This document shows, piece by piece, positions 27,308-35,678 of a DNA stretch of 64,000 nt. The DNA comes from Opitutales bacterium UBA2995. Its GTDB lineage: Bacteria; Verrucomicrobiota; Verrucomicrobiia; Opitutales; UBA2995. The notes beneath the pieces were generated by a model. That model did not search any database. It saw nothing but the letters and a program-made list of their open reading frames with translations, and was not told where the DNA came from. Each line of letters starts with the position of its first letter. The stretch's first letter is position 1. The position numbers were made by a program, and so were the translations under genes. The DNA is taken from NCBI GenBank assembly GCA_002346535.1, contig DDZZ01000010.1, positions 1 through 64,000 of the forward strand. Reading direction: 5' to 3'.

Positions 27308-30300
27308 ATGCACAAAAATATTATCAACATATATATAAAAACGTTTATATTAACGTTTTTTGTTATTTTCACAGTTCAGGGTGGATTAGCTGATTCCAAT
27401 AACCCGCCTCTAGGCATTAGTGAGGCGAGTGTCGAAAGCGGCAAAAAGCATCGAATAGTATATGTCGGAAATACCCTCATGTCACATGCTTCAAAATACG
27501 GTTTTTTAGAGGCGGCCCTCACAACCCGGTGGCCGGCTATTGATGTCACTTTTCGCAATCTCGGTTGGCCGGGCGACGACGTTTTTGGTATCGCTCGATC
27601 TCAATTTGGTTCGCCACAAAATACGCAATCCTGGCAACCCCCAAAAGACCGGGAACAGGACTATGGTTACGAGGTCCTTTTGGAGCAGATCAATGACGCC
27701 CAACCGACAGTGATTATTGTTGGTTACGGTTCAAATGCCGCCTTTGACAAAACAGATGTTGGATTTGAAGACTTTAAGGGCGGTTATGGCCGATTGCTTA
27801 ATGCACTGTCAGATACCCAGGCTAAACTCATTCTTCTGACACCTCCCCAGCAGGAAAATACCCTTTTAAATCCAGATGTTTCAGACCGTAATGATCGCTT
27901 GGCGCAAGTTTCTGATTTCATTTTACAGCAAGGGGAAATCCGGGATTTTCAAGTGATTGATTTGTTCAAAAACTTAAGGGCTTCTAATTCAGGAAATCCC
28001 ATAACGGAGAATGGTGTTCATCTGAATGAAGAAGGGTACAGGCTGTTTGCATCCCTTGTTGCTCAATCGCTCGATGCGGATTTAGAATGGGAGATTGAAA
28101 TGGACAGCACGGGAGCTGTTATTAATACTATTGGAACAAGTTTAGCTAAACTGGAAATTCAGGAGGATCGAATCCGATGGGAACTTATAGATGCAACCCT
28201 GCCTCCTGCGGTTGGACCTGAGGGACGAGTATTAAAGGTACATGGCTTGCCACCTGAAAATGGTTACCGACTCAAGATTGACGGAAAAGAAGTGGCGATT
28301 GCGGACGGAGGTAGCTGGGGCCAAGGTATCGTTATCGATAAAGGTCCCGAATTTGATCAGACGAAAATATTGACAACGACTGTCTTTGAAAAGAACAGCT
28401 TATATTATCAGAAGCTTCGGCCTCTCAATGAAACTTACATTTTTTTATTTCGCCGATACGAAATGGGCCACCTGTCGTATGAAGTAGATGATTTGGACCG
28501 CATGACTCGCGAACGGGACGAGCAAATTGCCTACCAGAAAATTCCTAGGCCGCATCGTTACGAATTAGAGAGAGTAACTCCCTGGAGTCCTCCTCGGGAC
28601 TATCCGGATCATGAAGTACCAGATTTTATCCCCGATCCGGATATATCGGAAGAGCTGGCCTCTTTTACTTTGGCCGATGGATTCGAGATAAACCTGTTTG
28701 CTTCCGATCCAGCGATTGTAAATCCGATTAATATCAATTGGGATACTCAGGGACGGCTTTGGGTGTCCACAAGCTCGACGTATCCACACATTAAACCCGG
28801 AAATATACCGAATGACCGCATTGTCATTCTTGAAGATACCACTGGAGATGGCCGCGCCGATAAATCCACTGTCTTTGCGGACGGATTAATCATTCCTCAA
28901 TCCGTAATGCCCATTCCCGGTGGAGCCTACGTTTGCAGTTCTACTGAATTCTTGCATCTGATCGACACCGACGGTGACGACTTCGCGGACGAACGTCGTG
29001 TGGTCTTTGCCGGCTTCGGCAACGCGGATGTTCATCATATGATCCACGGGTTACGCTGGAGTCCTTGGGGTGAGATTTATTTCATGCAGTCCATATACAT
29101 CAACACGTACCTGGAAACTGCTTGGGGCCAGCGTAGGTTGAATGGAAGCGGTTTCTGGAGATTCAGGCCTGAAACCGAGGAGCTAGAGGTTTACACACGT
29201 GGCATGGTCAATCCCTGGGGAATTGTGTTCGACCGTTGGGGACAAAGTTATGCAACTGACGGAGCCGGAGGCGATGGAGTCTACTACCTATACCCGGGCG
29301 CGGCATTTAGAACAGCAGTGGGTGCTGATCGGATATTAAACGGAATGAATCCTGGTAAGCCTAAAGCGACTGGGGCTGAAATTATTTCCGGCCGCCATTT
29401 TCCGGACTCCTACAAAGATAGTGTCATTATGACAGATTTCCGTGCTAATCGTGTCGTGCGGTACCAGAAAGAGGAATACAAGAGTGGTTATAAAGCTCAA
29501 GAAGTTGAGACATTGATTTATTCCAGCCACCGGTCTTTCCGTCCGGTCGATTTAAAGATGGGTCCCGATGGAGCGCTTTATATTGCCGATTGGTACAACC
29601 CGATCATCGATCATGGCGAGGTCGATTTCCACCATCCGCTTCGAGACAAATCACACGGGCGAATATGGAGAATGGTGGCCAAGGATCGGCCCTTGGTAAA
29701 AAAACCTAGGATTCCAGGATCCACCAATGAAGAATTGTTCGATTTGTTGGATTCGCCTGAAACCTGGACCGTGGAGCAGGTCCGCCGAGAACTTGCCAGT
29801 CGTTCCCAGGAGGAAGTATTAAATGGAATTTCAAGTTGGCTTTCTGGTTTGTCTAATAGCGACGCTGCTTTTGACCAGAAACGCTTGGAAGGACTGTGGC
29901 TCCATGCGGCTTTTCGATCGGAAAATAAAGGTCTTCTTAAAGCAGTATTAAATTCTGCAGATCACCATGCTCGGGCGGCCGCTGTTCGGTTGGCTTCACT
30001 CTATTACTCAAGCGACCCTGAAATTCAGAATCTTTTGTTTAATGCTGCTATAGACGATCACCCACAAGTCCGCTTGGAAGCGGTTAACGCCCTGCGTAAA
30101 TTAAATACTCTGGACGCTGTTAATGCCGCAATGGTCGCTCTGGATTATCCGGTGGATGAAGATCTTGACTATGCTCTTTGGTTAACAGCAAGGAATTTGC
30201 AACATTTATGGTTGCCTGGGTTGAAGGCCAAGAAAACGGCTTTTGAAAGCAAAGCCAACCGCCTGATCTTTGCACTCGGGGCCTCTAATGATCCCGATGC

Positions 30301-31486
30301 AATTGAACCCATGGTGGAACTGTGCAAAAGCGGTCAAATCAAAGGTGGAGAATTGTGGAAAGCACAAAAGATTATTGCAGACCTGGGAGACGTGAAATCA
30401 CTGGCTTACCTGGTAGAGGCGGCAACCAAACAAAAGGATGCCGAGTTGCTCCAAGCACTTGCTGATAGTCAGAACAGCAATATACCATACAACTCCGATC
30501 TAATTGTTGGCCTGATAGTCGATCGAAAAGCCGAACTAAGGGTGGAGGCCTTGCGCTTGGCAGGAAAGTGGCGGATCGGAAGCGCGACGAAAAACGCGCT
30601 TCGAAGAGCGCATGAACGATCCGCTTCCATGAATGAACGATTTGAGGCAGCCAGAACTCTGATCGCACTTGATCAAATAAATGAGGTTAGGTCTTTAACC
30701 GGTTCCAGTTTTGGTGTCGGTGTTCGAATTGCAGCACTATGTGCGCTCGTTCCAACCGATGTATCGCTAGCGACAGACGTGGCTGCTCAAATTTTGCAAT
30801 CGATTCGTGATACTGACCAAATCTTGTTCTTGTTTACCGAAATCGTCAGGCACCATGCCGGACCGCCCACGCTTACTAAAGCTTTAGAGGGCTTAAAATT
30901 AAAGGAACCGGTTGCTCAGATCGGCATAAATGTAGCCCAATCCTCCGGGCGCGATTTGAGCGAGCTGATTCAACAACTGCAAATTTCAGGGTCCCTTTCA
31001 TCTCAAAATAAACCGCTTTCAAGCATTTCTCTAAAAAGTACTGCGTCCGAAGCCCTTGAGGAAGGGGATCCCATTAGGGGTAAAGCCATCTATGAGAGGC
31101 AGGAATTAGCGTGCATAAGTTGTCATGCCATCGGTGGTGAAGGTGGACTTGTCGGTCCGGATTTGGGATCAATTGGTGCTTTTATGACCCCGGAAGGAAT
31201 TCTGGAATCACTTATTAGCCCCAGTACAACCATTAAACAAGGCTACGAAACGGTGCTGATCACGTTGAGTAACGATGAAATGGTGAGCGGCACTTTGCAG
31301 CGAAGAACGGTTAATTCGGCATTGGTTCGCGACGTTACAGGCGCTTCTCGCGCTATCCCTTTAGACAATATAAAACATCTGGATACAAGTCCGATTTCGC
31401 TTATGCCTCCGGGGCTCACGGCGAATCTGCAATCGGATGAGTTGAGAGATCTCGTAAGCTTTTTAAGAAGTTTAGGAAAAGAATAG
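27308..31486 (+). CDS. SGNH-like + PVC-type propeller dehydrogenase + HEAT + cytochrome c
   Basis: At 1392 aa this is the largest gene in the window. ATG 27308 gives a signal peptide (KNIINIYIKTFILTFFVIF). An SGNH-like domain covers about 45-255; block I reads VGNTLMSH where GDSL is expected and block V reads NGVHLNEEGY. A PVC-type propeller is at about 450-785 (WDTQGRLWVSTSSTYPH; DTTGDGRADK), and HEAT repeats at about 800-1220. A Pirellula/Verrucomicrobium-type heme domain (TIGR02603-like) follows, with C1269-x2-C1272-H1273 (CISCH) and LMPPGLTANL near the end. It is closely related in the first two-thirds to the protein at 211, but ends in heme instead of copper. It is predicted to be periplasmic or membrane-attached; the substrate is unknown. 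Confidence 0.9.
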   Translation: MHKNIINIYIKTFILTFFVIFTVQGGLADSNNPPLGISEASVESGKKHRIVYVGNTLMSHASKYGFLEAALTTRWPAIDVTFRNLGWPGDDVFGIARSQFGSPQNTQSWQPPKDREQDYGYEVLLEQINDAQPTVIIVGYGSNAAFDKTDVGFEDFKGGYGRLLNALSDTQAKLILLTPPQQENTLLNPDVSDRNDRLAQVSDFILQQGEIRDFQVIDLFKNLRASNSGNPITENGVHLNEEGYRLFASLVAQSLDADLEWEIEMDSTGAVINTIGTSLAKLEIQEDRIRWELIDATLPPAVGPEGRVLKVHGLPPENGYRLKIDGKEVAIADGGSWGQGIVIDKGPEFDQTKILTTTVFEKNSLYYQKLRPLNETYIFLFRRYEMGHLSYEVDDLDRMTRERDEQIAYQKIPRPHRYELERVTPWSPPRDYPDHEVPDFIPDPDISEELASFTLADGFEINLFASDPAIVNPININWDTQGRLWVSTSSTYPHIKPGNIPNDRIVILEDTTGDGRADKSTVFADGLIIPQSVMPIPGGAYVCSSTEFLHLIDTDGDDFADERRVVFAGFGNADVHHMIHGLRWSPWGEIYFMQSIYINTYLETAWGQRRLNGSGFWRFRPETEELEVYTRGMVNPWGIVFDRWGQSYATDGAGGDGVYYLYPGAAFRTAVGADRILNGMNPGKPKATGAEIISGRHFPDSYKDSVIMTDFRANRVVRYQKEEYKSGYKAQEVETLIYSSHRSFRPVDLKMGPDGALYIADWYNPIIDHGEVDFHHPLRDKSHGRIWRMVAKDRPLVKKPRIPGSTNEELFDLLDSPETWTVEQVRRELASRSQEEVLNGISSWLSGLSNSDAAFDQKRLEGLWLHAAFRSENKGLLKAVLNSADHHARAAAVRLASLYYSSDPEIQNLLFNAAIDDHPQVRLEAVNALRKLNTLDAVNAAMVALDYPVDEDLDYALWLTARNLQHLWLPGLKAKKTAFESKANRLIFALGASNDPDAIEPMVELCKSGQIKGGELWKAQKIIADLGDVKSLAYLVEAATKQKDAELLQALADSQNSNIPYNSDLIVGLIVDRKAELRVEALRLAGKWRIGSATKNALRRAHERSASMNERFEAARTLIALDQINEVRSLTGSSFGVGVRIAALCALVPTDVSLATDVAAQILQSIRDTDQILFLFTEIVRHHAGPPTLTKALEGLKLKEPVAQIGINVAQSSGRDLSELIQQLQISGSLSSQNKPLSSISLKSTASEALEEGDPIRGKAIYERQELACISCHAIGGEGGLVGPDLGSIGAFMTPEGILESLISPSTTIKQGYETVLITLSNDEMVSGTLQRRTVNSALVRDVTGASRAIPLDNIKHLDTSPISLMPPGLTANLQSDELRDLVSFLRSLGKE

Positions 31487-31504
31487 CTCAATTAACTGAA
31501 ACTT

Positions 31505-32978
31505 CTAAATATTCAGTTGGTAAATAACTCCATCGATTTCGAACTCGCGCCGATTCGGTTTGCTGGGCCAGGCTGGGGGAGCCATTTCGTTAAGCCACTT
31601 TTGTAAAGCGCCGTTTAGTATTTCCAGGAGGTCCGGTTTTTCTTTGGCCAGGTTGTTGGTTTCGCTGATGTCTTTGGAGAGATCGAATAACCAAGGATTT
31701 TTGCCCGATTTCACTAGCTTCCATTTTCCCATGCGGACCGCTTTGTTGGGCCCATTGCTCCAAAAAAGCGTTCGGTGCGGTGCAGCTGTTTTCTCGCCCG
31801 TCAAATGAGGGATTAAGTTTATACCATCCAAGTGTAGAGTATCCGGAATTTGAATACCACCTACAGCACAAAAAGCGGGAAATAGATCAAGTGAGCTAGT
31901 GGTCTTTGAATAGGTTTTTCCTTTTGCCAGTTTTGCTGGCCAGCTAGCGATCATTGGAACGCGCACGCCGCCTTCAAAAAGAAAGAGTTTACCCAGGCGC
32001 AGAGGATGGTTGTTTTGAAGGCCAGTATAAATAGGTCCGCCGTTGTCGTTAAGAAAAACGACCAGTGTATTTTCCAGAATGTCATTTTTTTGCAAGGCCC
32101 ATACTACAGCACCGACAGCGTCATCCAGAGCACTGGTCATAGCATTGTAATCCTGTTGGGCTTCGGTTTTTTCGTAGGGAAAGCGTTTCTGGTATTTCTC
32201 GGTGGCTTCAATGGGTGTGTGTACAGCATTGAAAGTCACATAAGCAAAGAATGGCTGCTCCTTTTTTCGGTTAATAAAATTGATGGTTTCTCTGGCAATC
32301 GCGTCAGTCAGGTACTCCGGTTCGCTGATAAGCTTATGACCGCGCATAATTGATTGGTAGACAGGTTGATCTTTCACCTCGAAGAAGGAATGCGCACCTG
32401 CCAAAAAGCCATAGAATTCGTCGAATCCTCGATTTAATGGATGAAATACTTTCGTGTCCCTAAGTGCCATTTCCCAAACATGCCAGTTGCGTAACCGGTT
32501 CTTTGTAAAACATCAGCCATGGTAATGGTAGAAGGACGTAGCCCACGGCTTTTCCTGTGAGTTTCTGCCGCTCCGGAAGTATTAAACTCAAATCCAAAAC
32601 GTTGCTGGTAGTTTCCGGACATCAATCCAGCCCGTGAAGGACTGCAGGTAGCAGCTGTTACATAGGCATCTGTAAAACGGATTCCCCGCTTGGCCAAGGC
32701 ATCAATATGGGGGGTTGGAATAGTTTTTGAACCGTAACCCCAATATCTGCATAACCTAGATCATCCACAAAAATTAAAACGATATTAGGAAGGCTTTTGT
32801 CATTCTCATCAATGGACTCAATTTGATCCAGCAGAGCCGCTTTTTTGGCCATGAGGTCCGGTATTGGGATAATGACTGGCTCTTTCGTTTTATTGTTGCG
32901 ACCCTCGCCAAAGATCATAGAGGCATGTGTGAGGAGTAATAATGAGACGCAGAATTTGCTAATGATCGAGCGGTTCAT
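31505..32978 (-). pseudogene. Full-length sulfatase broken by two frameshifts
   Basis: Reading leftward, a signal peptide (MNRSIISKFCVSLLLLTHA), then NIVLIFVDDLGYADIG, stops matching near 32740. A second frame gives PTPHIDALAKRG, the active site CSPSRAGLMSG and GKWHLG up to about 32453. A third frame continues with TKVFHPLNRGFDEFYGF, FLNDNGGP, FEGGVRVPMIASWPAKL and RMGKWKLVKSGKNPW to the stop at 31505. Adding one base at each junction (a GTTAC near 32735, a GGG near 32455) restores a single ~490-aa frame, with all catalytic residues intact. Either it is a recent pseudogene or the consensus lacks two bases. It is divergent from the glycosyltransferase gene at 33033. Confidence 0.85.
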
Positions 32979-33032
32979 AAGGAGGTTGAATCTACTTTAG
33001 GAGTTGGGACAATCAAGGGGATTCTAAAACCA

Positions 33033-33848
33033 GTGAATACCGTATCTGTAATCATTCCAACTTTCAATCGCCTCGATTCCTTACCTCGTGCGATTGAATC
33101 CGTCCTGTCGCAGACCAAAACGGCGGAGGAACTCATTGTTGTGGATGACGGATCTACCGATGGGACAGGTAATTGGGTGAAAGAAACTTACCCCGACGTG
33201 ATCCTAATTCAACAGGCGAATCAGGGTGTGAGTGCCGCCCGCAATGCCGGTATCCGAAGAGCGACTACTGAATGGATCGCATTTTTGGATTCGGACGACG
33301 TCTGGTTACCGACTAAATTGGCGAAGCAATTATTAGTGCTAGATGCAACTCCGGATTACAAAATTTGTCACACCGAGGAGCGCTGGATATATAATGGGCA
33401 AGAAAGGTCGGTCGCCAAACCTTATAAAAAACAAGCAGGGTGGATTTTTGAGGCCTGTTTACCTGTGTGTGCGATTTCTCCTTCGACCGTATTGATTCAT
33501 AGAAATGTATTTGATCAGGTTGGATTGTTTGATGAATCCCTACCTGCCTGTGAAGATTACGATCTGTGGCTACGCGTAACCTCGCGAATGCCTGTGCTCT
33601 TGATCGATGTTCCACTCATCGAAAAACACGGAGGTCGAGATGACCAGTTGGCCACTCAATGGGGATTAGACCGATGGCGTATCCAAGCATTGAAAAAAGT
33701 GCTAAATGAAGGTCATTTGACTGAGGATCAGCAGGATCTGGCAAAAAAACAATTGGTTGAGAAGTGTGTAATTTTTGCTAGTGGTTTGGAGAAGCACGGG
33801 AAGGACAGAGAGGCTAAATATTATTTAGAGATTATTGCCCAAGGGTAG
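33033..33848 (+). CDS. Family 2 glycosyltransferase
   Basis: This 271-aa GT-A enzyme opens with VSVIIPTFNRLDSLPRAIES. It has the nucleotide-sugar signature VVDDGSTDGT, QGVSAARNAGI and the metal-binding FLDSDDVWLP (near residue 90), then FDESLPACEDYDLWLR as the acceptor-side ED motif. There is no signal peptide or membrane helix, so it should act in the cytoplasm on lipid- or protein-linked acceptors. It starts with GTG. It lies 54 bp from the divergent broken sulfatase and 141 bp before the ABC ATPase gene. The C-terminal 60 residues are helical. Acceptor and sugar donor cannot be read from sequence. Confidence 0.87.
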   Translation: MNTVSVIIPTFNRLDSLPRAIESVLSQTKTAEELIVVDDGSTDGTGNWVKETYPDVILIQQANQGVSAARNAGIRRATTEWIAFLDSDDVWLPTKLAKQLLVLDATPDYKICHTEERWIYNGQERSVAKPYKKQAGWIFEACLPVCAISPSTVLIHRNVFDQVGLFDESLPACEDYDLWLRVTSRMPVLLIDVPLIEKHGGRDDQLATQWGLDRWRIQALKKVLNEGHLTEDQQDLAKKQLVEKCVIFASGLEKHGKDREAKYYLEIIAQG

Positions 33849-33989
33849 GGTCGGACCGCTGAGCCGTCTTGATTTTTTGTGACAATAGGCATGGACTCTT
33901 CCGAAAGAGACCCCTACCAGCTGATCAATATTATATCAATTGAACTTGAAGTTTTAGAGGCGCCGACCGCTTACTAGTCATTTCTTTCA

Positions 33990-35495
33990 ATGCCTGAACT
34001 CGTCGTATCTCAAAAGACCACGTTGTTGCGTGTCGAAAATGTTTCGAAATCCTTTCCGGGAGTTCGCGCTTTGGATCAGGTGTCTCTTGATCTTAAAGGA
34101 GGCGAAGTCTTGGCCTTGATTGGAGAAAATGGAGCTGGCAAAAGCACGCTTATTAAAATTTTGGGTGGGGCACATGGGTCTGATTCCGGCCAACTTTTTA
34201 TTGATGAAAACCCGATTTCTATTGGGTCTCCTCCCGAAGCTCAGGCCTCGGGAGTTTCCATTATTTATCAGGAATTTAACCTGATTCCGGATTTGAGTGT
34301 TCGTGAAAACATTTTTTTGGGCCGCGAAAAGACCAGCGGGGTTTTTATCGATGAGTCGATTGAGGCATTTGGAGTTGAAGCTCTGTTGAAACAACTTGGT
34401 TTAAATCTTGATGTTGAAAAGTTGTGCCGTGATTTGACGATAGCGGAACAACAGCTTGTCGAAATAGCTAAGGCTCTTTCGTTGGATGCAAAAATTTTGG
34501 TGATGGATGAGCCTTCTGCGACTCTGACTCAATTGGAGGTGGATCAGTTGTTCAGGATCATAAAAGACCTAAAATCAAAAGGGATAGGGATCATTTATAT
34601 CAGCCATCGCTTGGAAGAGGTTTTTGAAATTGGCGATCGCGTCATGGTCCTGAGGGACGGACAGCATGTGGTGACTAAACTTGTTGCTGAGGTGACACGA
34701 CAAGATCTGATCAAATTTATGGTGGGACGATCCCTCGAATCTGAGTTTCCACCTCGTGAATCTAAGATCGGTGAAAGGCTTCTTGAGGTTCGAAACTTTT
34801 GCAGAGGATCTGCAGTACAGGATATAAGTTTTTCGGTGAACGCCGGAGAAATTTTAGGATTCGCCGGATTGGTTGGGGCTGGGAGGACGGAAACTGTGCG
34901 TTTGATCTTCGGGGCTGACCCAAAGGATAGTGGCCAACTTATCGTCAAAGGTAAAAAGATGGAAATCGATGAACCCAGACAAGCAATAGCCAACGGTATT
35001 TGTCTGTTAACCGAGGATCGTAAGAATCAGGGCCTGGTGCTTGTTCATAGTGTGGTAGAAAATTTCGGTCTTCCGAATTTGAAGTCTTATTCCGGAGGAT
35101 TGTTTCTTGATGAGAAATTAGAAAAGGATCGATTCAGGAATTTCGTAGATGAGATAAAGATCAAGGTCTCCAGCGACGAACAGGACGCGGGACATTTGTC
35201 AGGCGGAAACCAACAAAAAGTCGTTTTAGCGAAATGGTTGGAGCAAAACGCGGATGTTTTGATTTTTGATGAGCCGACGCGCGGAATTGATGTGGGTGCT
35301 AAATACGAAATTTATCAATTGATGAACAAGTTGGCCCAAGTTGGAAAGGGGATTATCATGATCAGCAGTGAGCTTCCGGAAGTGCTTGGCATGAGTGACC
35401 GCATCATCGTCATGCGCGACGGATGTATCCAAGGAGAAATTACAAATGTAACGGAGGCTAGCCAGGCTGAAATCATGCATCTAGCAGTTGAATGA
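33990..35495 (+). CDS. Sugar ABC transporter ATP-binding protein (RbsA/MglA type)
   Basis: This 501-aa protein has two tandem ABC domains. The first has Walker A GENGAGKST (about 45-53), the Q-loop in IIYQEFNLI, a weak signature (LTIAEQQL) and Walker B ILVMDEPSATL. The second has a degenerate Walker A (GLVGAGRTE), signature LSGGNQQK and Walker B VLIFDEPTRGID. This arrangement is typical of ATPases of ribose/galactose-type (CUT2) importers. Its partner is the permease/binding fusion 183 bp downstream; no separate binding protein gene is adjacent. Length is normal for the family. Sugar specificity is not predictable. Confidence 0.92.
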   Translation: MPELVVSQKTTLLRVENVSKSFPGVRALDQVSLDLKGGEVLALIGENGAGKSTLIKILGGAHGSDSGQLFIDENPISIGSPPEAQASGVSIIYQEFNLIPDLSVRENIFLGREKTSGVFIDESIEAFGVEALLKQLGLNLDVEKLCRDLTIAEQQLVEIAKALSLDAKILVMDEPSATLTQLEVDQLFRIIKDLKSKGIGIIYISHRLEEVFEIGDRVMVLRDGQHVVTKLVAEVTRQDLIKFMVGRSLESEFPPRESKIGERLLEVRNFCRGSAVQDISFSVNAGEILGFAGLVGAGRTETVRLIFGADPKDSGQLIVKGKKMEIDEPRQAIANGICLLTEDRKNQGLVLVHSVVENFGLPNLKSYSGGLFLDEKLEKDRFRNFVDEIKIKVSSDEQDAGHLSGGNQQKVVLAKWLEQNADVLIFDEPTRGIDVGAKYEIYQLMNKLAQVGKGIIMISSELPEVLGMSDRIIVMRDGCIQGEITNVTEASQAEIMHLAVE

Positions 35496-35600
35496 AGATT
35501 TCAACAGGTTGGATAAAAGGAAATAGATGAGACATAACAGCCACGACTCTAAAACAAATCGATCAATGATGGAATTCGTTATGAGAAATAGGAAAGATTT

Positions 35601-35667
35601 TGAAGGAGCGACTTTATACTGCGATTGGATAGTGGGCTTTGAACCGCGCCATAAAGCTGCTCCTACA
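35601..35667. repeat. REP-like doublet in inverted orientation
   Basis: The left arm (gaaggagcgactttatactg) and the right arm, whose reverse complement is tgtaggagcagctttatggc, are two copies of the REP-like element facing each other, about 20 bp apart, and could form a long hairpin. It lies between the ABC ATPase gene and the permease start (12 bp before ATG 35679), where such structures can tune downstream expression or mRNA stability. Confidence 0.6.
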
Positions 35668-35678
35668 AGTGAAGTGAT

